A DNA stretch of 64,000 bases from Euclidia mi (Eukaryota; Arthropoda; Insecta; Lepidoptera; Erebidae): contig OX123182.2 in NCBI GenBank assembly GCA_944739405.2, forward strand, positions 98,820,051 to 98,884,050, in the 5' to 3' direction. The translations under genes and the position numbers were made by a program. The first letter of the stretch is position 1. The number at the start of each line of letters is the position of its first letter. This document shows positions 20,566 through 32,660 of the stretch, in pieces. The notes below the pieces were generated by a model, which saw only the letters and a list, made by a program, of their open reading frames with translations, was not told where the DNA came from and did not search any database.

Positions 20566-20689
20566 AAGATTTAAAACATTTATCACCGATTCAAATTTAC
20601 TGACAAGATTTTCAGTCTTGTAGACTTGTAAAATGTACAAAGCGACACAACAATCTTTAAAAGTACGTATTATCTGGTTCATATTTTAT

Positions 20690-22754
20690 AACATGTATAA
20701 GAGTACAATGTACAATCATACATTCAATGTTTTCCTCATGGCTACGATAGTTGAAATGAACAACTAGATAAAGACTGTTCAAAACATGTAGAGTACAAGT
20801 TTGTCATCCACAATACAGGATTTTTTCCTCTGGCGACGGCTGTCTTCTTTGAGAAAAATATCGTCGAAGATGGAAAATAATATTTTGATAGCGGTAGCCC
20901 TATCAAGATCCACAGAAGATACAATCACCATGCCTTAAATATTATGTGATTTAAACGCTGTAGTCACAAGTCTTCCAGCATATTCCAAGTACATACAAGC
21001 AAATATATGCTCACCGAAAAATTATTCCCAACCCAAAATTGCCGCTCGTCGAAACAGGCAATAAGTAAAAGCGCAAGCTTATTTGAATAAACCGACGAGG
21101 CTTACCTTAATATAAATTTCGGTACACGGTGCCGACATGTAGTGTTATTGAATGATCGTTAATTATTAGCCACGGAATATTATAGTAAAGCTTTAACGAT
21201 TTCTGTAACCAGTCAAATACAAGGTAAAATACGTCAGGCCATGTTGGAAACTTGATGTGTCAAATGGATCAAAGGTGTATACTTCAGAAGCAAATCTTGT
21301 GTAAGATGGTTTTTAATTGTGGTTAGACATCAAAAGTAAATTAGTCTGTATGATAGATAAGCTGTAAGAAAGTGCTACGGTTTATTCTACTTACTAAATT
21401 ATTAAAGATTCATACGGTAGATGAAAGTAACCAAGTTCCGATCCACTGTAAACTGTTGCAGTACAGATGGGCAGAGACATTCACTGACGATAAACGAGCA
21501 CAAAATTAAATATCGAGGTACTGGCGGTGCGGCAGCTTTAAGCGCATATTTAACCATTGTCTTTAGATACTTAGTCATCTATTGTGATAATACATCATCA
21601 TCGGCCCTGCATACAAAATGAAATGAGAAGGTTACATCTATCTACACATATTATGAATAAACTAAACTAAACTGTCTGTCTGGATGCGTGCTATGAATAA
21701 AAAATCCTTTTGATCGGTTTTTTGTACAATTTTCACCAATAGACAGTGTTATTCTTCAGAAGGCTAAGGTGTATACCTAATTCACGCGAGTGGAGCTGCG
21801 GCCGAAGTTTTATAAAATTATTAAATGGAACGCGATAAAATTCATTAAGGTCACGGCATTTTTTTGGAGCAATGAAAATGCAAAACGGCGACGATAATAT
21901 CCCAATACTGTCACTTGCAGTTCATTCTCGCATCTAGCTACAATTCTTCATCGCCATGAATACAATACTCTTCAGTAGAAATAGTAGATTTGGAATAGAA
22001 TTTTGAAATAGGTAGTATGAACGCCAATGTTGCAAAATAGACTTAAAATAGACAATTTGTACTATGTCATTGGTGTATTGCAACCACAACGCACTTGACT
22101 GCACGGTTGGCGTAGTGGTTTAAGCGGCCGCCTCACCACTTGACACTGCGCCGAGTGTTGTGGGTTCGATCCCCACACTAGACAACATTTTGTGTAATTC
22201 ACAAATTGTTGTTTCGAGTCTGGGTGTTCATTGTGTCCGTTAGTTGCATGTTTGTAAAGTCCCCCACGACACAGGATTTAGTCCTAATGCGGGAGTTGTC
22301 TTTTAAAGAAGAAAAAAAAACATAGACGGTATATACCAATGTTTAAACAACAGTAGCAATGCGCTGTTATGCATTCTTATTGTTTTTGATATTTTAAATA
22401 ATATATATTATAGCACGTTTACAAAACGCATGGCAGTCTCACTGATTTTTTTTTTGCAATACGACATTATGCAGTTACGTCGACTAGCGTAGACCCTTCT
22501 TATATCATTCTAACTATATAAAACAGACATTAGTCTATTTTTGTACCGTAAAAGAAATGATAATGTTCATCGTATCAAAAATATTTACTAAAAGAAAACA
22601 CAAACAATAACAAAAACAGACACACTTAGGCACTGTTATTTATATCACAAAGACATCCATTATTCAGATACCCCGCCTCATAAAACTAAATATATACAAA
22701 ATCCACATGCGAAAGTAAAACATTGGGGCTCTCTCATTCTTAGAACAATGAATT
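20690..22754. repeat. Duplicated segment, copy B (empty site for the Dong-like LINE)
   Basis: Collinear with 1726-2277 plus 6500-7554. At 21266/21267 the two halves meet directly (GTGTCAAATG|GATCAAAGG), where copy A carries the SINE and LINE. At the right end copy B continues past CGTACGTAC, where copy A is broken by the gypsy LTR. It contains its own SINE at 22103-22320. Confidence 0.82.
22103..22320 (+). mobile_element. tRNA-SINE with poly(A) tail
   Basis: The tRNA-like head has A box TTGGCGTAGTGG and B box GGGTTCGATCCCC. The body is about 130 bp and ends in an A-rich run. It is absent from copy A of the duplication, so it post-dates it. It differs from the GGCAGCGATAGCC SINE family. Confidence 0.7.
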
Positions 22755-22953
22755 ATTTTCGTACGTACGTTCGTACAATTCTTTCTTCGTCATTCGTTCA
22801 CTCCTACGTTCATTTGCAAATGCCCAACAATCAAGTACTTTATCGTGCTCGGGTGATTGAGTTCCAAGTTCCTAAGTTGATCTCGAACAATACCCATGTG
22901 TTCTTAGCTCCTCAAATACAAGTTACCATGTTTGTGGCAAATCTTGATTGTAA
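22748..22953 (+). other. Possible coding remnant interrupted by a LINE
   Basis: ATG at 22748 opens a frame with ordinary-looking codons (VLYRARVIEFQVPKL, VFLAPQIQVTMFVANLDCK), running into the LINE poly(A). Across the LINE the frame could continue from about 30864 for some 20 codons and reach CAG|GCAAGT, a GC-type donor. No family is recognised. It may be an exon of a host gene or of another element. Confidence 0.3.
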
Positions 22954-23519
22954 AAGTTTTTTTTTTTTTTTTTAATCTACTTTATTATAAGGGCTTTTAA
23001 ACCAAAAGGCTATGTCAGCCCCATCGTAACCTAAACTTACATACCTACTACATTATAAACTAGACACTCATCACAGGGTATCATTGCGTCGGTCGAATCA
23101 CGAAAAGGCGTATCTGTGTTTTGGTAAATTTTACAGCAGAGCCATTTTTATGAAATTGGCACGTTACGTACTGTCGTAACTTTATGTCTTAAGATTTAAT
23201 GTGCTTGGTATGATATTTATGTGAATACGTAGCTAAGACTGATCATATTTTTTCAGTGGTTTCAGTGTACTGTAGTAAATTTTAAGGATATTTATATTTT
23301 TTTGAAAAAAGTTTCACTTACGCCTTTTCGTGATGTACCCCTAATATGAGTCATTTGACTTACGTCCAGGTGGTATTGCTTTAAGTGAAATTGAAAACAT
23401 TGGTATGCATTAAAAATTAATTTGATTCTGTGGCACAGTGGCAGTAGTTTTTCAAGCTACCGGCTTTCTTTCAGCAAATCAAGTGATGTATTCTCTGTGC
23501 AAAGTTAGATCACCTAACG

Positions 23520-25020
23520 AATGAATCAATCAGCCTATCGCAGTCCACTACTGGACATAGGCCTCTCCCAACACGCGCCACATTACACGGTCCTCAGCCT
23601 TCCGCATTCAGTCTGTCCCAGCCACCTTTTTCAGGTCGTCGGTTCACCTAGCCGAGGGCTGCCCTACATTACGCTTGCCAAGGCGTGGTCTTTGCCTTCG
23701 ACTATCAGTCTAGTCTTCTACAGATATGGTCAGCCCACTGCCACTTGAGCTTACTGATTCTGTGAGCTACGTCGGTAATTTTGGTTCTTTGTCGGATAAC
23801 TTCGTTTCGGATTTTATCCTTCGAAGAGACGCCAAGCATAGCCCGTTCCATAGCTCGCTGCGTGACTTTTAGTTTGTGGACTAGTCCCACTGTGAGTGTC
23901 CACGTCTCGGCACCGTACGTCATAACAGGTAGGACGCATTGGTTGAAGTTGAAAACCGGTCCCGGCACAATGTGTTCGTTGAACATAGTCTTAGTTTTAT
24001 TCAAGTCCATGCCGAGACCGACCCGCCGAGAGGCTCTATATAGGCTGTGCAGCATCTCGCTCTGCCATGATGACGATATCGTCGGCAAACCGAAGGTGGG
24101 ATATGTAATCGCCATTAATGTTTATTCCCCGTCCAGTCCAGCGTCTCAAAGACGTCTTTGAGTGCGTTGGTGAAAAGCTTGGGGGATATTACACCCCCCT
24201 GCCTCACTCCTCTTCGCAACTCAATGGGGCTAGTTTTACTGTCCTGGAGCTATCATAGTGACTGTGTCGTACAAGTATCTCAACACCTAATGTGTAATGT
24301 TTCTCGTAGTACACGAAAGCCATACACAGCGGCTGATTCTGCTCGTTGGTCTTCTGTACGATCTGCCGAACAGTATGGATGTGGTCTACGGTGCCTTGGT
24401 AGATAACGGAATTAAACAAGCTCGCCAGCTCTTTCAGAACTGCTGTCACACCTGCTTTTAAGAGCTCTGTGGTGATTCCGTCATCCCCTGGAGACGGCTT
24501 AAGCTGCTCAAGAGCCACTCTTACCTCGCCCTGGTTGACATCCGGGATGTCCTCCGTGTAATGGCGCGTGAGTTGGGCTCTGGTGGTCATCATCGCTGGG
24601 TCTCGTGGGTTTAGGCATCCGTGATGCGTACAAGTCCTAGTAGAAACTCTCAATTTCAGCGAGAATCTCGAACTTGGAGGTTACGGTTTTGCCATCCGCA
24701 GTATTGAGTTTTAACATATGAATTCTACCAAGCTGGCGAGCGAAGACTTTAGTGCCTTGATTCTGTTCAATCGCAGCCGTAATGGCGCGGGTATTGAAAC
24801 ATCGGCGGTCACGTCGCCAAGCTTCCGGATCTTCCGGTTAAGGTTTCTTCCAACCGTCGAAGACGTCTGCGCATATGTCCTTCCCCTTCTTTGCCTCATA
24901 TATTCGAGAGTCTCGAGCGAGAGTTTACTTTGCTTGTAAATGCTTTTTCCGGGAAACACCCTTCGAGAAACAGCCTGTAGCGTTTTGACCACAGCGTCAG
25001 TTTTCTCGTCAACAGTGCCA
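23520..25020 (-). pseudogene. RTE-type LINE fragment
   Basis: Minus-strand pieces read as linker (YMRQRRGRTYAQTSS), RT start (LEQLKPSPGDDGITTELLK), the palm box HLRFADDIVIMA (complement around 24060-24100) and the usual C-terminal block (VLPVMTYGAETW, MLGVSSKDKIRNEVIRQRT, KLKWQWADHICRR). Frames change several times and RT is internally deleted between fingers and palm. The 5' end, with the endonuclease, is missing. The 3' end abuts CACTACTGGACATAGG, a common RTE terminal motif. It lies within the 3' UTR of the surrounding I-type LINE. Confidence 0.8.
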
Positions 25021-25088
25021 TGGATTACCAGGAGTTACAACAGAAACGAGTTACGACAGGTCTTGGTTTCGCTTGCGCCAAATTATAT

Positions 25089-25340
25089 TACGCCTCTTCG
25101 TGAAAAAACATCTTCGTGAAAAACATTATTTTGCATGAACAGGCGTTACTAGCGATACGTCCCTTCGTGATATTTTTTATTAGAAGGAAACGTAGATAGG
25201 GCTTTTCGCAACGGTTTATAAGTGCGGTTTTATTGCAGTTTTGGTTACGCCTTCTCGTGACATACTGAAACTTGACCTATTAATGCCTATGGTGCTAATA
25301 TCTCAAAATCAAAAATTTTGTTGGATACGCCCTTTCGTGA
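25089..25340 (-). repeat. Iterated TCACGAARRGGCGTA motif at LINE ORF2 end/3' UTR
   Basis: On the plus strand the motif TACGCCYTTTCGTGA and close variants occur at 25326-25340, 25246-25260, 25156-25170 and 25089-25103, with a partial at 25109-25119. Beyond the RTE insertion it recurs at 23319-23333 and, inverted, at 23098-23112. The first copy is inside the end of ORF2, where it encodes SRKGV. Spacing is roughly 65-90 bp, but the DNA between copies does not look tandem. Confidence 0.8.
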
Positions 25341-28300
25341 TTTGACCGACGATTGTTGCAAAACCATATCTACAATAAATTCTGCTGCCTTGCTTAAAGG
25401 TTCAGCCAATATACTATTAAAAGCTCCTAAATTATTAGTATTTATTTTAAAATTTTGCATCAATGACTCCCTTGCTACTCTATATTTAACACACTCCACA
25501 AGAATATGATGGACATCATCCAACTTGCCACAAACTTCGCAGTTAGGTGAACTTACTTTTTTCATAAGAAATGCAAATCTTTTAGTTGGATAATGTCCAG
25601 CACGCAATCGAAGTAACATTATGATACTTACCCTATTTAATTTGCATTCAGAGCAAAGCCATGGAATACGAGGAGGCTGACATTGGAGTGTTTTAAACCA
25701 AATACCTTTTTCCTTGCTTCTCTCGTCAAAATATTCTTTGAAACGCATGTAACACTTTTTTTTTAATTTTGGTAATATTTCCGTATGAAAGGGTAAAATG
25801 AAAAAATTTGACCCCTCTGTAGTCGCTAATTTAGCCAATCTGTCAGCCTCCTCATTACCTTTTAATCCTATATGAGAAGGAACCCATTGTAACCTTAGAG
25901 TCACATTTCTAATACTTAATTCATGAAAAAAATGTAGAATCATGTAGGCTATCGGTACACCTCTGCTATAGCCAGAGGCGCATCGAGCCACATGTTGCAA
26001 GGCACTCTTGCTATCTGTAAATATAACAATTTTCTTATAATTCTGATTTATAATATACTTGAGAGCTTCTAAAATCGCAATGAGTTCCAACGTCATTACT
26101 GATACATCGACCTCTATTTTGAACATGGCTGATCTGTCCATCAGCTGGTCATAATATGCAGCTCCCAAGCCAGAATTACATTTTGAGCCATCAGTGAACA
26201 CCTTTGACCAGCCGGCATATTCTATGTTCAATTCTCTAATAACATCAAATTGTATTGTCGCTATATCTTGACTACGTTTAGAACCTTGAATGCAATCCAT
26301 ACTAATATTAATAATACTACTTATATCTATATAAGTAACCCAAATATCTAAGCTAAATAGCTCAAGTGGATTTGACGCATGTATACTAAAATGTCTACAA
26401 TCATTATATACAGAGAACAGTAAAGGTTTTTTAACTCTTTGCCAGTATCTCTCATGATTAATGGAAGTAAGGTCATTCAAAATATTCACCGTTATGTTAT
26501 TCGACCAGGACATACTTTGGACACAGAAATTATAAGCAAGGTATAGCCTCCTCAGAAACAGTGGTGGGATGCATAGTTCACTCTCCATAACATGTATAGG
26601 TGTGCTTTTGATATATCCTCCAATAATACGCAAAGCTTGGTTTTGGATTTTATCAATCTTAAATACATGAGATTTTGCACTGTTGTCGTAAAGAAAGCAA
26701 GCAAAGTCAAATCTGCTTCGTATCAGAGATATGTAAAGTGTGCGTAGGTGCTTGGGGTGTACACCCCAACCAGAACCCGCTAGACATTTTAATAAGTTTA
26801 AGAATTTTGAGCTTTTTTCAGAAATCTCATTTATGTGTTTGCTCCATCTGAGTGATCCATCTAGCCATAATCCCAAGTATTTAATAACCTTTTCCGATTC
26901 AACTACAAAATTATTAATTTTTAACTTTACTTGTTTATTTCTATGACCTCTACTAAAGATACAAGTTTTAGACTTTCCTTGAGATAACTGAAGACCAATA
27001 TTATCCAATATTATAACCATGTTATCTAACGCCTTCTGCAATTGGACTTCACAGAAATGTATATTCTTATCGCTTATATATAAGGCAAAGTCATCCGCGT
27101 ACTGAACAATAGACACGTTATTAATTTTGTGACATATATCAAAGGTAGCTATGTTATAAAGCAATGGTGACAAAGGGTCCCCTTGAGCAAGTCCTCTATT
27201 AGTGCATCTAACTTCAATGTCATTCATATTTTCTCGTTTAATCATCAGTCGCCTGTCACTCAAGAAATTCCAAATATATGCACATATTCTTTTACCTACA
27301 CCTAAATCATCCAAAGTTTTAACTACTTTATCTGTCAAAATATTGTTGTACGCGTTTTCAATGTCAAGGAAGCAGGCTACTGTTGGGGAGTTAACTGAGA
27401 ATCCGACTTGTATATAACTAACCAGCCTAGTTAAGCTGTTTACACATGACTGAGCTCTCCTAAAGCCACATGTATTTTGCGCTAAGAATAACTTTTTTTC
27501 AATATACCACTCTAATCGCTTGGATATCATAAGGTGGAATATTTTGCATAAACATGATATAAGCGATATTGATCTTATTTTACCTTCCACATTTGTTTCA
27601 AAACCAGGTTTAGGTGTAGGGACAATCAAAATTTTACGCCATTGATTGGGTACTACGCCCAATCTAAAAATTGCATTATAAATATTTAACAAAAACTTTT
27701 TACCCGATAGTGGTAAATGGTAAACCATAGAGTACGTAATTCCGTCACTACCTGGTGCTGTGTCTTTTTTTTTATGCAAACCTCTAATTCTTGTAAAGTA
27801 AAATCTAAACTAAGAGAACTATTGTTTGATACAAAAATGGGTGGACATATACCTACTGAATCAGGTGTTAGGGAATGCAGCAATTCACTTTGTTTGTCGT
27901 CAGGTATACTAAATTTAGATTTACAATATCCTTTATACCAGCGCATTTTGCCCCACATGTTAGAAACTGATGTACTTTCTCCCATACTATCACAAAAGTT
28001 TTTCCAACTGTTTGACTTGGCCTGTAGTATTTGCAACCTAGCTGCTTCAGTTTTACGTTCCAGTTTTTCAAGGTTATCTGGTGTTGGATTTTTCCTAAAG
28101 GTACTTAAAGCAAGTCTACGTTCAGCCACAACCTTCGATAACGATGGACACCAATACCGTTTAGGCTTAAATGCTCTGGCTGGGTTTGTACATACCTTAA
28201 TATATGGAATATTCTTATCGGATGAATTATTAACAACATCAAGGAAATAATCATAAAAGGACTGAACTTCATTTTCGTCACAGTTAACACTATCGAACAG

Positions 28301-29059
28301 AAAAAAGGAATGATTTAAATCTTTTGAGTATTTTATCCAATCTGCATGTTTGAAATTTTTATTTTTAACCAGTCGACAAATATCATTGTAACGTAGCGAA
28401 ATTTTAATAATAAGGTGGTCGCTGCCTAAGTTTTCACTAAGCGTTTTCCATATGAAATGTATTGCTACATCCGAAGATACGAAAGAAATATCAGGAGCGG
28501 ATGACTGCAACCTGCCGTTCACCAGTTTAACTCTGGTGGCTGCGCCGTCATTAAGAGACATATAACCCTGCTCTAACGATGCACTGTATATTTTTAAACC
28601 TCTTTGGTCAGTCTTATAAGACCAATTCGAGTGGTGGCCATTAAAATCGCCTGCAATCATCGTTTTCGTGGAGGCCAACCTGAAGATGTTATCCCAATCC
28701 GTTTGCGTCGTATGCACAGATGGTGGACAATACAAGGAAATAATATTTTCCAAATATTTACAATTTAAAACTTTAACATAAATTATCTCTATACCTGGAT
28801 TGATGTTGTTGTTGGAGCATATATGTGTTTTCAAGGATTTGTGAACAAAAACTGCCACGCCTCCGTATGAGTCATCTCTGTCCTTACGAAACACATTATA
28901 TTCACTTACATGTAATGGAGAGTCGCCATCCAACCACGTTTCACTTATTAAAGCGACGTGTATATACTCTCTAGATAATAAGCAGTCAAAATCGACTAAT
29001 TTTGGCCTCAAACTTTGTGAATTCCACTGAGCAATATTTAACTTAAAGTTTTTATCCAT
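25287..29059 (-). CDS. I-type LINE ORF2: endonuclease, RT, RNase H (one frameshift)
   Basis: The first frame (ATG 29059) encodes an APE endonuclease: QWNSQSLRPK, ISETWL, AGDFNGHH, GSDH. A 9-T run at 27765-27773 shifts it by one base into the second frame, which carries RT (APGSDGITYS, AQGDPLSPLLYN, catalytic QYADDFAL at 27089-27100) and RNase H (FTDGSKCNSG, TDSKSALQH, WVPSHIGLKGNEEADRLA). A C-X2-C...HH-X4-C knuckle (CEVCGKLDDVHH) is near 25500-25550. The total, about 1257 codons, matches a full-length ORF2. RNase H with APE endonuclease points to the I group rather than classic jockey. The indel may be biological or a sequencing error. Confidence 0.85.
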
Positions 29060-29285
29060 TAAAAAGATTCCATAGGTTTTCGGTTATTCCTTCACGACTA
29101 AATAATTTCATCACAAATACTTTACATTCATTAATTAAAACTTTTAACACTGACAAACATTTATCCTCAAATTTATCTCCTGACGTGAGTATATCTTTTA
29201 TTTTATATATTAAACCCCAAATATCATATTTCCATTCTTTTCTTTTCCTTTCCGTATCTCTTCTTTCTTCTGTATTTCTTGCTGA

Positions 29286-30586
29286 TTAATTACTCTCTGA
29301 TTCTGAACTGTCCTTTTCCATTATTATATCCTGTACTTCACTTTGAGGAAGTCTAGTTTTCTTCTTTTTTTGACTAGTTTTTTTTTTGTTTATAGCTGAC
29401 ACGTAACCAGTTTTAACTTCTTGTTCTTGACTATTTTCAATTTGCTCGGCTGATTTTTTTTCTGTACAACCATACTATACGTTTCCTTCATATTTTCGTT
29501 TATCTGCATATTATTCTTTTCGGTATAAATTGATTCTTCTCTTCTCGTAAGAATTTGAGTTGCAGTATCTTTATTAGCTTTGTATTGTAAATATCGCTTC
29601 AAAGCCACTTTGTAGGTTATATTATTTTCACTCATAATAAAACGAATTTGCTTCTCCTTGACAAAACATGGGCATGATTTATCTAATGCCAGGTGTGGAC
29701 CTTTGCAGTTGGGACATATAAAATCATCAACTTCACAGTTAATATGATCTTGACCACACTTTGGACAAATTACTTTGTTAGATGAGCAGAACTTCCTGAT
29801 ATGTCCATACTTCCAACATCCCGAACATTGGGTCACTGAAAATACATATTTTTCAACATCGAATTTACATCCATATGCATAAATAAAAGAGGGTGCTTTA
29901 GAACTTTTAAAACATAATCTTAGCGTCTCACTTTCTACCCATTCATGGTTTATATTTAATCGCTTCAATCTTTTGGCAGATAAAATATGACACGAAGCTG
30001 ATAAATTTTTTAATAATTCAGATTCAGTCATTTCTAATTCTACCCCCCTAATGATACCATAGGATAAGTGGTTCTCATCAGTCAGTTGTGCCCTTATGTT
30101 CATTTCCGCTAACTTCGGACAGTTTAGTAATTTATCAGCTTGTGTTTTATTATTGAACTGGATTAATACTCGGTACCCACTTTTAAATTTAATTCTGCTG
30201 ATGTTGTCTATACCTTCATCTCTTAGAAATCTGGCTAGTGCCATTTGCTTTGGTAGCGTATTTGAAGAAAATAGACAGACTTCATACTTTCCTGAGTTCA
30301 ATATTATATTTTCTGTAGGATCTATATTCATTCTATTGTTTGATTGAGTATTATTGTTAACAGAATCGCTTCGGATTAATATTTTAGGTCTCCTTCTAGT
30401 TACTGTAACAAACCGTTCTTCACTAGTATCTTCACTTTCTCTGGCTCTTTTCTCATTCTGCCGCATATCCGTTGTTGCTTCTATTAATTCTTCTTCACGC
30501 CTTGTCATTTCTCGTATTTGCTGTTCAAACTCTCTTACAACCTCGGAATCGCTTTTGTGATCATCACTTAAATCACTAACTTCCAT
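29286..30586 (-). CDS. I-type LINE ORF1 (Gag-like, CCHC knuckles), frameshifted near its end
   Basis: The product binds the element RNA. ATG at 30586 is followed by an acidic coiled-coil-like start (EFEQQIREMTRREEELIE), an RRM-like middle and three knuckles: CSGCWKYGHIRKFC, CPKCGQDHINC and CPNCKGPHLALDKSC. The frame as written stops at 29390. A one-base shift at the 8-T run 29454-29461 would extend it through a Lys-rich tail (NKKKTSQKKKKT) to a stop at 29286-29288, leaving about 225 bp before ORF2. The extended form is inferred to be ancestral. Confidence 0.8.
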
Positions 30587-30872
30587 AATTAATAAGTGGG
30601 TAGACGTAAAAAAAACTCACTAAGGCTAGTTTCGTACGTAACTACGTGCGGTCGTCGCAGCGTCTCGCGCACAACTGAAGTTTTCTTTAGTTTTTGTTTG
30701 CTTTAAGGTGGTCTTATGGATTGGGTTAAGCCTGAATGAAGGTTTTCACCGTAAAATTTTAATGCCTTTTGATTTTATATCAAACTTTCGTATGAATGGT
30801 TTTTTCGTTTCTGATTCGATAGCCTTTAGTATGATTAGTTGATCTAGGTTGTCGACTGGCGACTGATTGTAA

Positions 30873-32224
30873 GTTGTTACAACATCAATACCCAGATCGT
30901 AGCAGGCAAGTTCACTTTATTATTTTTTGATTATCAAACGTTCTCAAGCTTAGTCTACGTAAGTTTTCCACTCAGTAATAAGTGCTCCTTAATATTTTGT
31001 TTAGCATAGCTTCTAGAGGATCAGTGCTTGGCTTTATAAATCGACGTCGTTTTAAATCCTTTCACGACGACGAATAGCGAAGCTTGCTGCTAATAAGCAC
31101 AAATCCATTAAGCTGTCTTCTAGATACAACCATCGCGAACTTAGCTAATAAATACAGTTGCATTACCACAGAAATAGTTTTATCTGTTTTTACATTATTC
31201 TTTTGACATGATGAATAATATAAATAGTATTTTAAGTTCTTCGATACTGTGTTCAGTATCGAAAATTAAAAATGCTATTTTTTATTTATCTATCTATTAC
31301 TTGCCTAAATTGTGGAAAATATATATTCCATTTCCCAAAATAAAAAAAATTGATGTAGTAGCACGTTTATACAATAATTCAAATTAACTATTGCTCGAAA
31401 TAAGTTGGACATAAAGCATGCATTATGCAAAAATTATTATAGATGGCTGGAATCGCTGCCAAGTGCATTTACTATAATATGTTAGCCATATAAGAAGCCA
31501 ATGGTTTTGGTATAAATAGATGGCGTTATATTTGGTATACAAAATAGTCGCCCATTGGACGAATTGCGTATCTCTCATAAATCGGTATAATAGAACAAAG
31601 TTATGAGAAAGTTTGATGAAATTCTTTCTCGTTTGCAAGTTTCTGATGTCGTTGACCTTGGGATTTACATTAAAGGCTTTATTTACCCTCACGTCTAAGC
31701 AACCTAATTAATTTTCTATATCAATCAAAATGAGAATCATAACGCCACAACTACAGTAATTTACCATTCAAATTCTGTCAGCGTTATAGTTATCGAAGTT
31801 CTAGAAAATAGAGATCATGATTTTAGGTTTTCATTACGATACTATTCTATAGAATTTACTTATTATTTGTTCATGGTGTGCGATAATTTGAGAATCATAT
31901 CAAAACCAGTATTTCCAGGCATTTGATAAGTATAACAGCGTTTTCAAACGAGCAAATTTTTTGCTAACTTTATTGAAAATATGCACACCCTGAAGTTTAT
32001 TTAGTTCTAAAAGCAAAGTACACCATGACCGTTGATGAGTTTTTTTGTCAAATATATAAACAGTATGATCCGTGCGACTTAAATATCTTCGTGAAGCGAC
32101 ATTTTTTTATGTTTATTCATGCGTCTTGGGTGAAGGCTCTTCACGATCAGACATTAATTAATTATTATTGGCTCGAAAAATAAATCGGTATACACAGACA
32201 CGATATATATTTTACATTTACCAT
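30873..32224. other. Anonymous AT-rich sequence
   Basis: No coding frame, RNA gene or element ends could be supported here. A short TTCGATACTG/CAGTATCGAA inverted pair near 31240-31262 is the only structure noted. Confidence 0.5.
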
Positions 32225-32470
32225 GGCCTGGTATGGACATGTTATGCGACGAGTTGAGATGTACGTAGGTAAGAAAGTGATGAATATGCACGTAGAAGGA
32301 TGAAAAGGGAGAGAGCGGCCAAGGAAAAGATGGATGGACTGTGTGAGGATGGATATGAAAGAGAAAGGGATAAACGATTGGATGACTGGTGACAGAGAAG
32401 TATGGAAACGAAAGACATAACTGCGCCGACCCCATATAAATTGGGACCAGGGCAAGACAATGATGATTTA
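32225..32470 (+). pseudogene. C-terminal scrap of an RTE-like LINE
   Basis: One frame reads AWYGHVMRRVEMYVG, then a stop, then KGRERPRKRWMDCVRMDMK and DREVWKRKT. The WxGHVxR...RPRKRWxD pattern is the usual C-terminal end of RTE-type and related lepidopteran LINE proteins. A TGA and a TAA lie in frame. It ends in an ACAATGATGAT tail, fitting a 5'-truncated insertion. Confidence 0.7.
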
Positions 32471-32660
32471 CCATGTCTTCAAGTAAAATTTTGTTAAGTA
32501 TGATTCTTAGAAACTGTCAATTGAAAACCAGAAGATGTATCTACCATTGCACGTTTTTCTTATATTTCGCGTAATAATGTACCTAACATTCTCTTGTTTT
32601 CTTGTATTTCTCGTAGAATTGAAAATTAACATCCTACAAACTGTCGCATGTCGTTTCATA

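Larger units (their letters stand above)
22957..30863 (-). mobile_element. I/jockey-superfamily LINE, nearly full length, with nested RTE
   Basis: Minus-strand order: 5' UTR (about 30863-30587), ORF1, ORF2, 3' UTR and poly(A) (the 17-T run at 22957-22973). TGATTGTAA occurs at 22945-22953 and 30864-30872 and may be the target-site duplication. The inferred 5' end contains CAGTCGACAACC; a CAGTCG-like start is common in jockey/I elements. The 3' UTR is split by an RTE copy at 23520-25020. Apart from that insertion, only homopolymer indels break its ORFs. Confidence 0.75.

Noticed and set aside
23781..24406. Plus-strand frames of 82-126 codons
   Set aside because: They are antisense to the RTE reverse transcriptase with a clear FADD box.
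29390..29400. TAA-less end of ORF1 as a natural C-terminus
   Set aside because: Shifting at the 8-T run gives a longer Lys-rich, composition-consistent tail ending at 29286, so the stop at 29390 is taken as secondary.
32154..32474. Three overlapping minus-strand frames of 72-106 codons
   Set aside because: They lie opposite the recognisable RTE C-terminal scrap, whose plus-strand reading explains the open frames.
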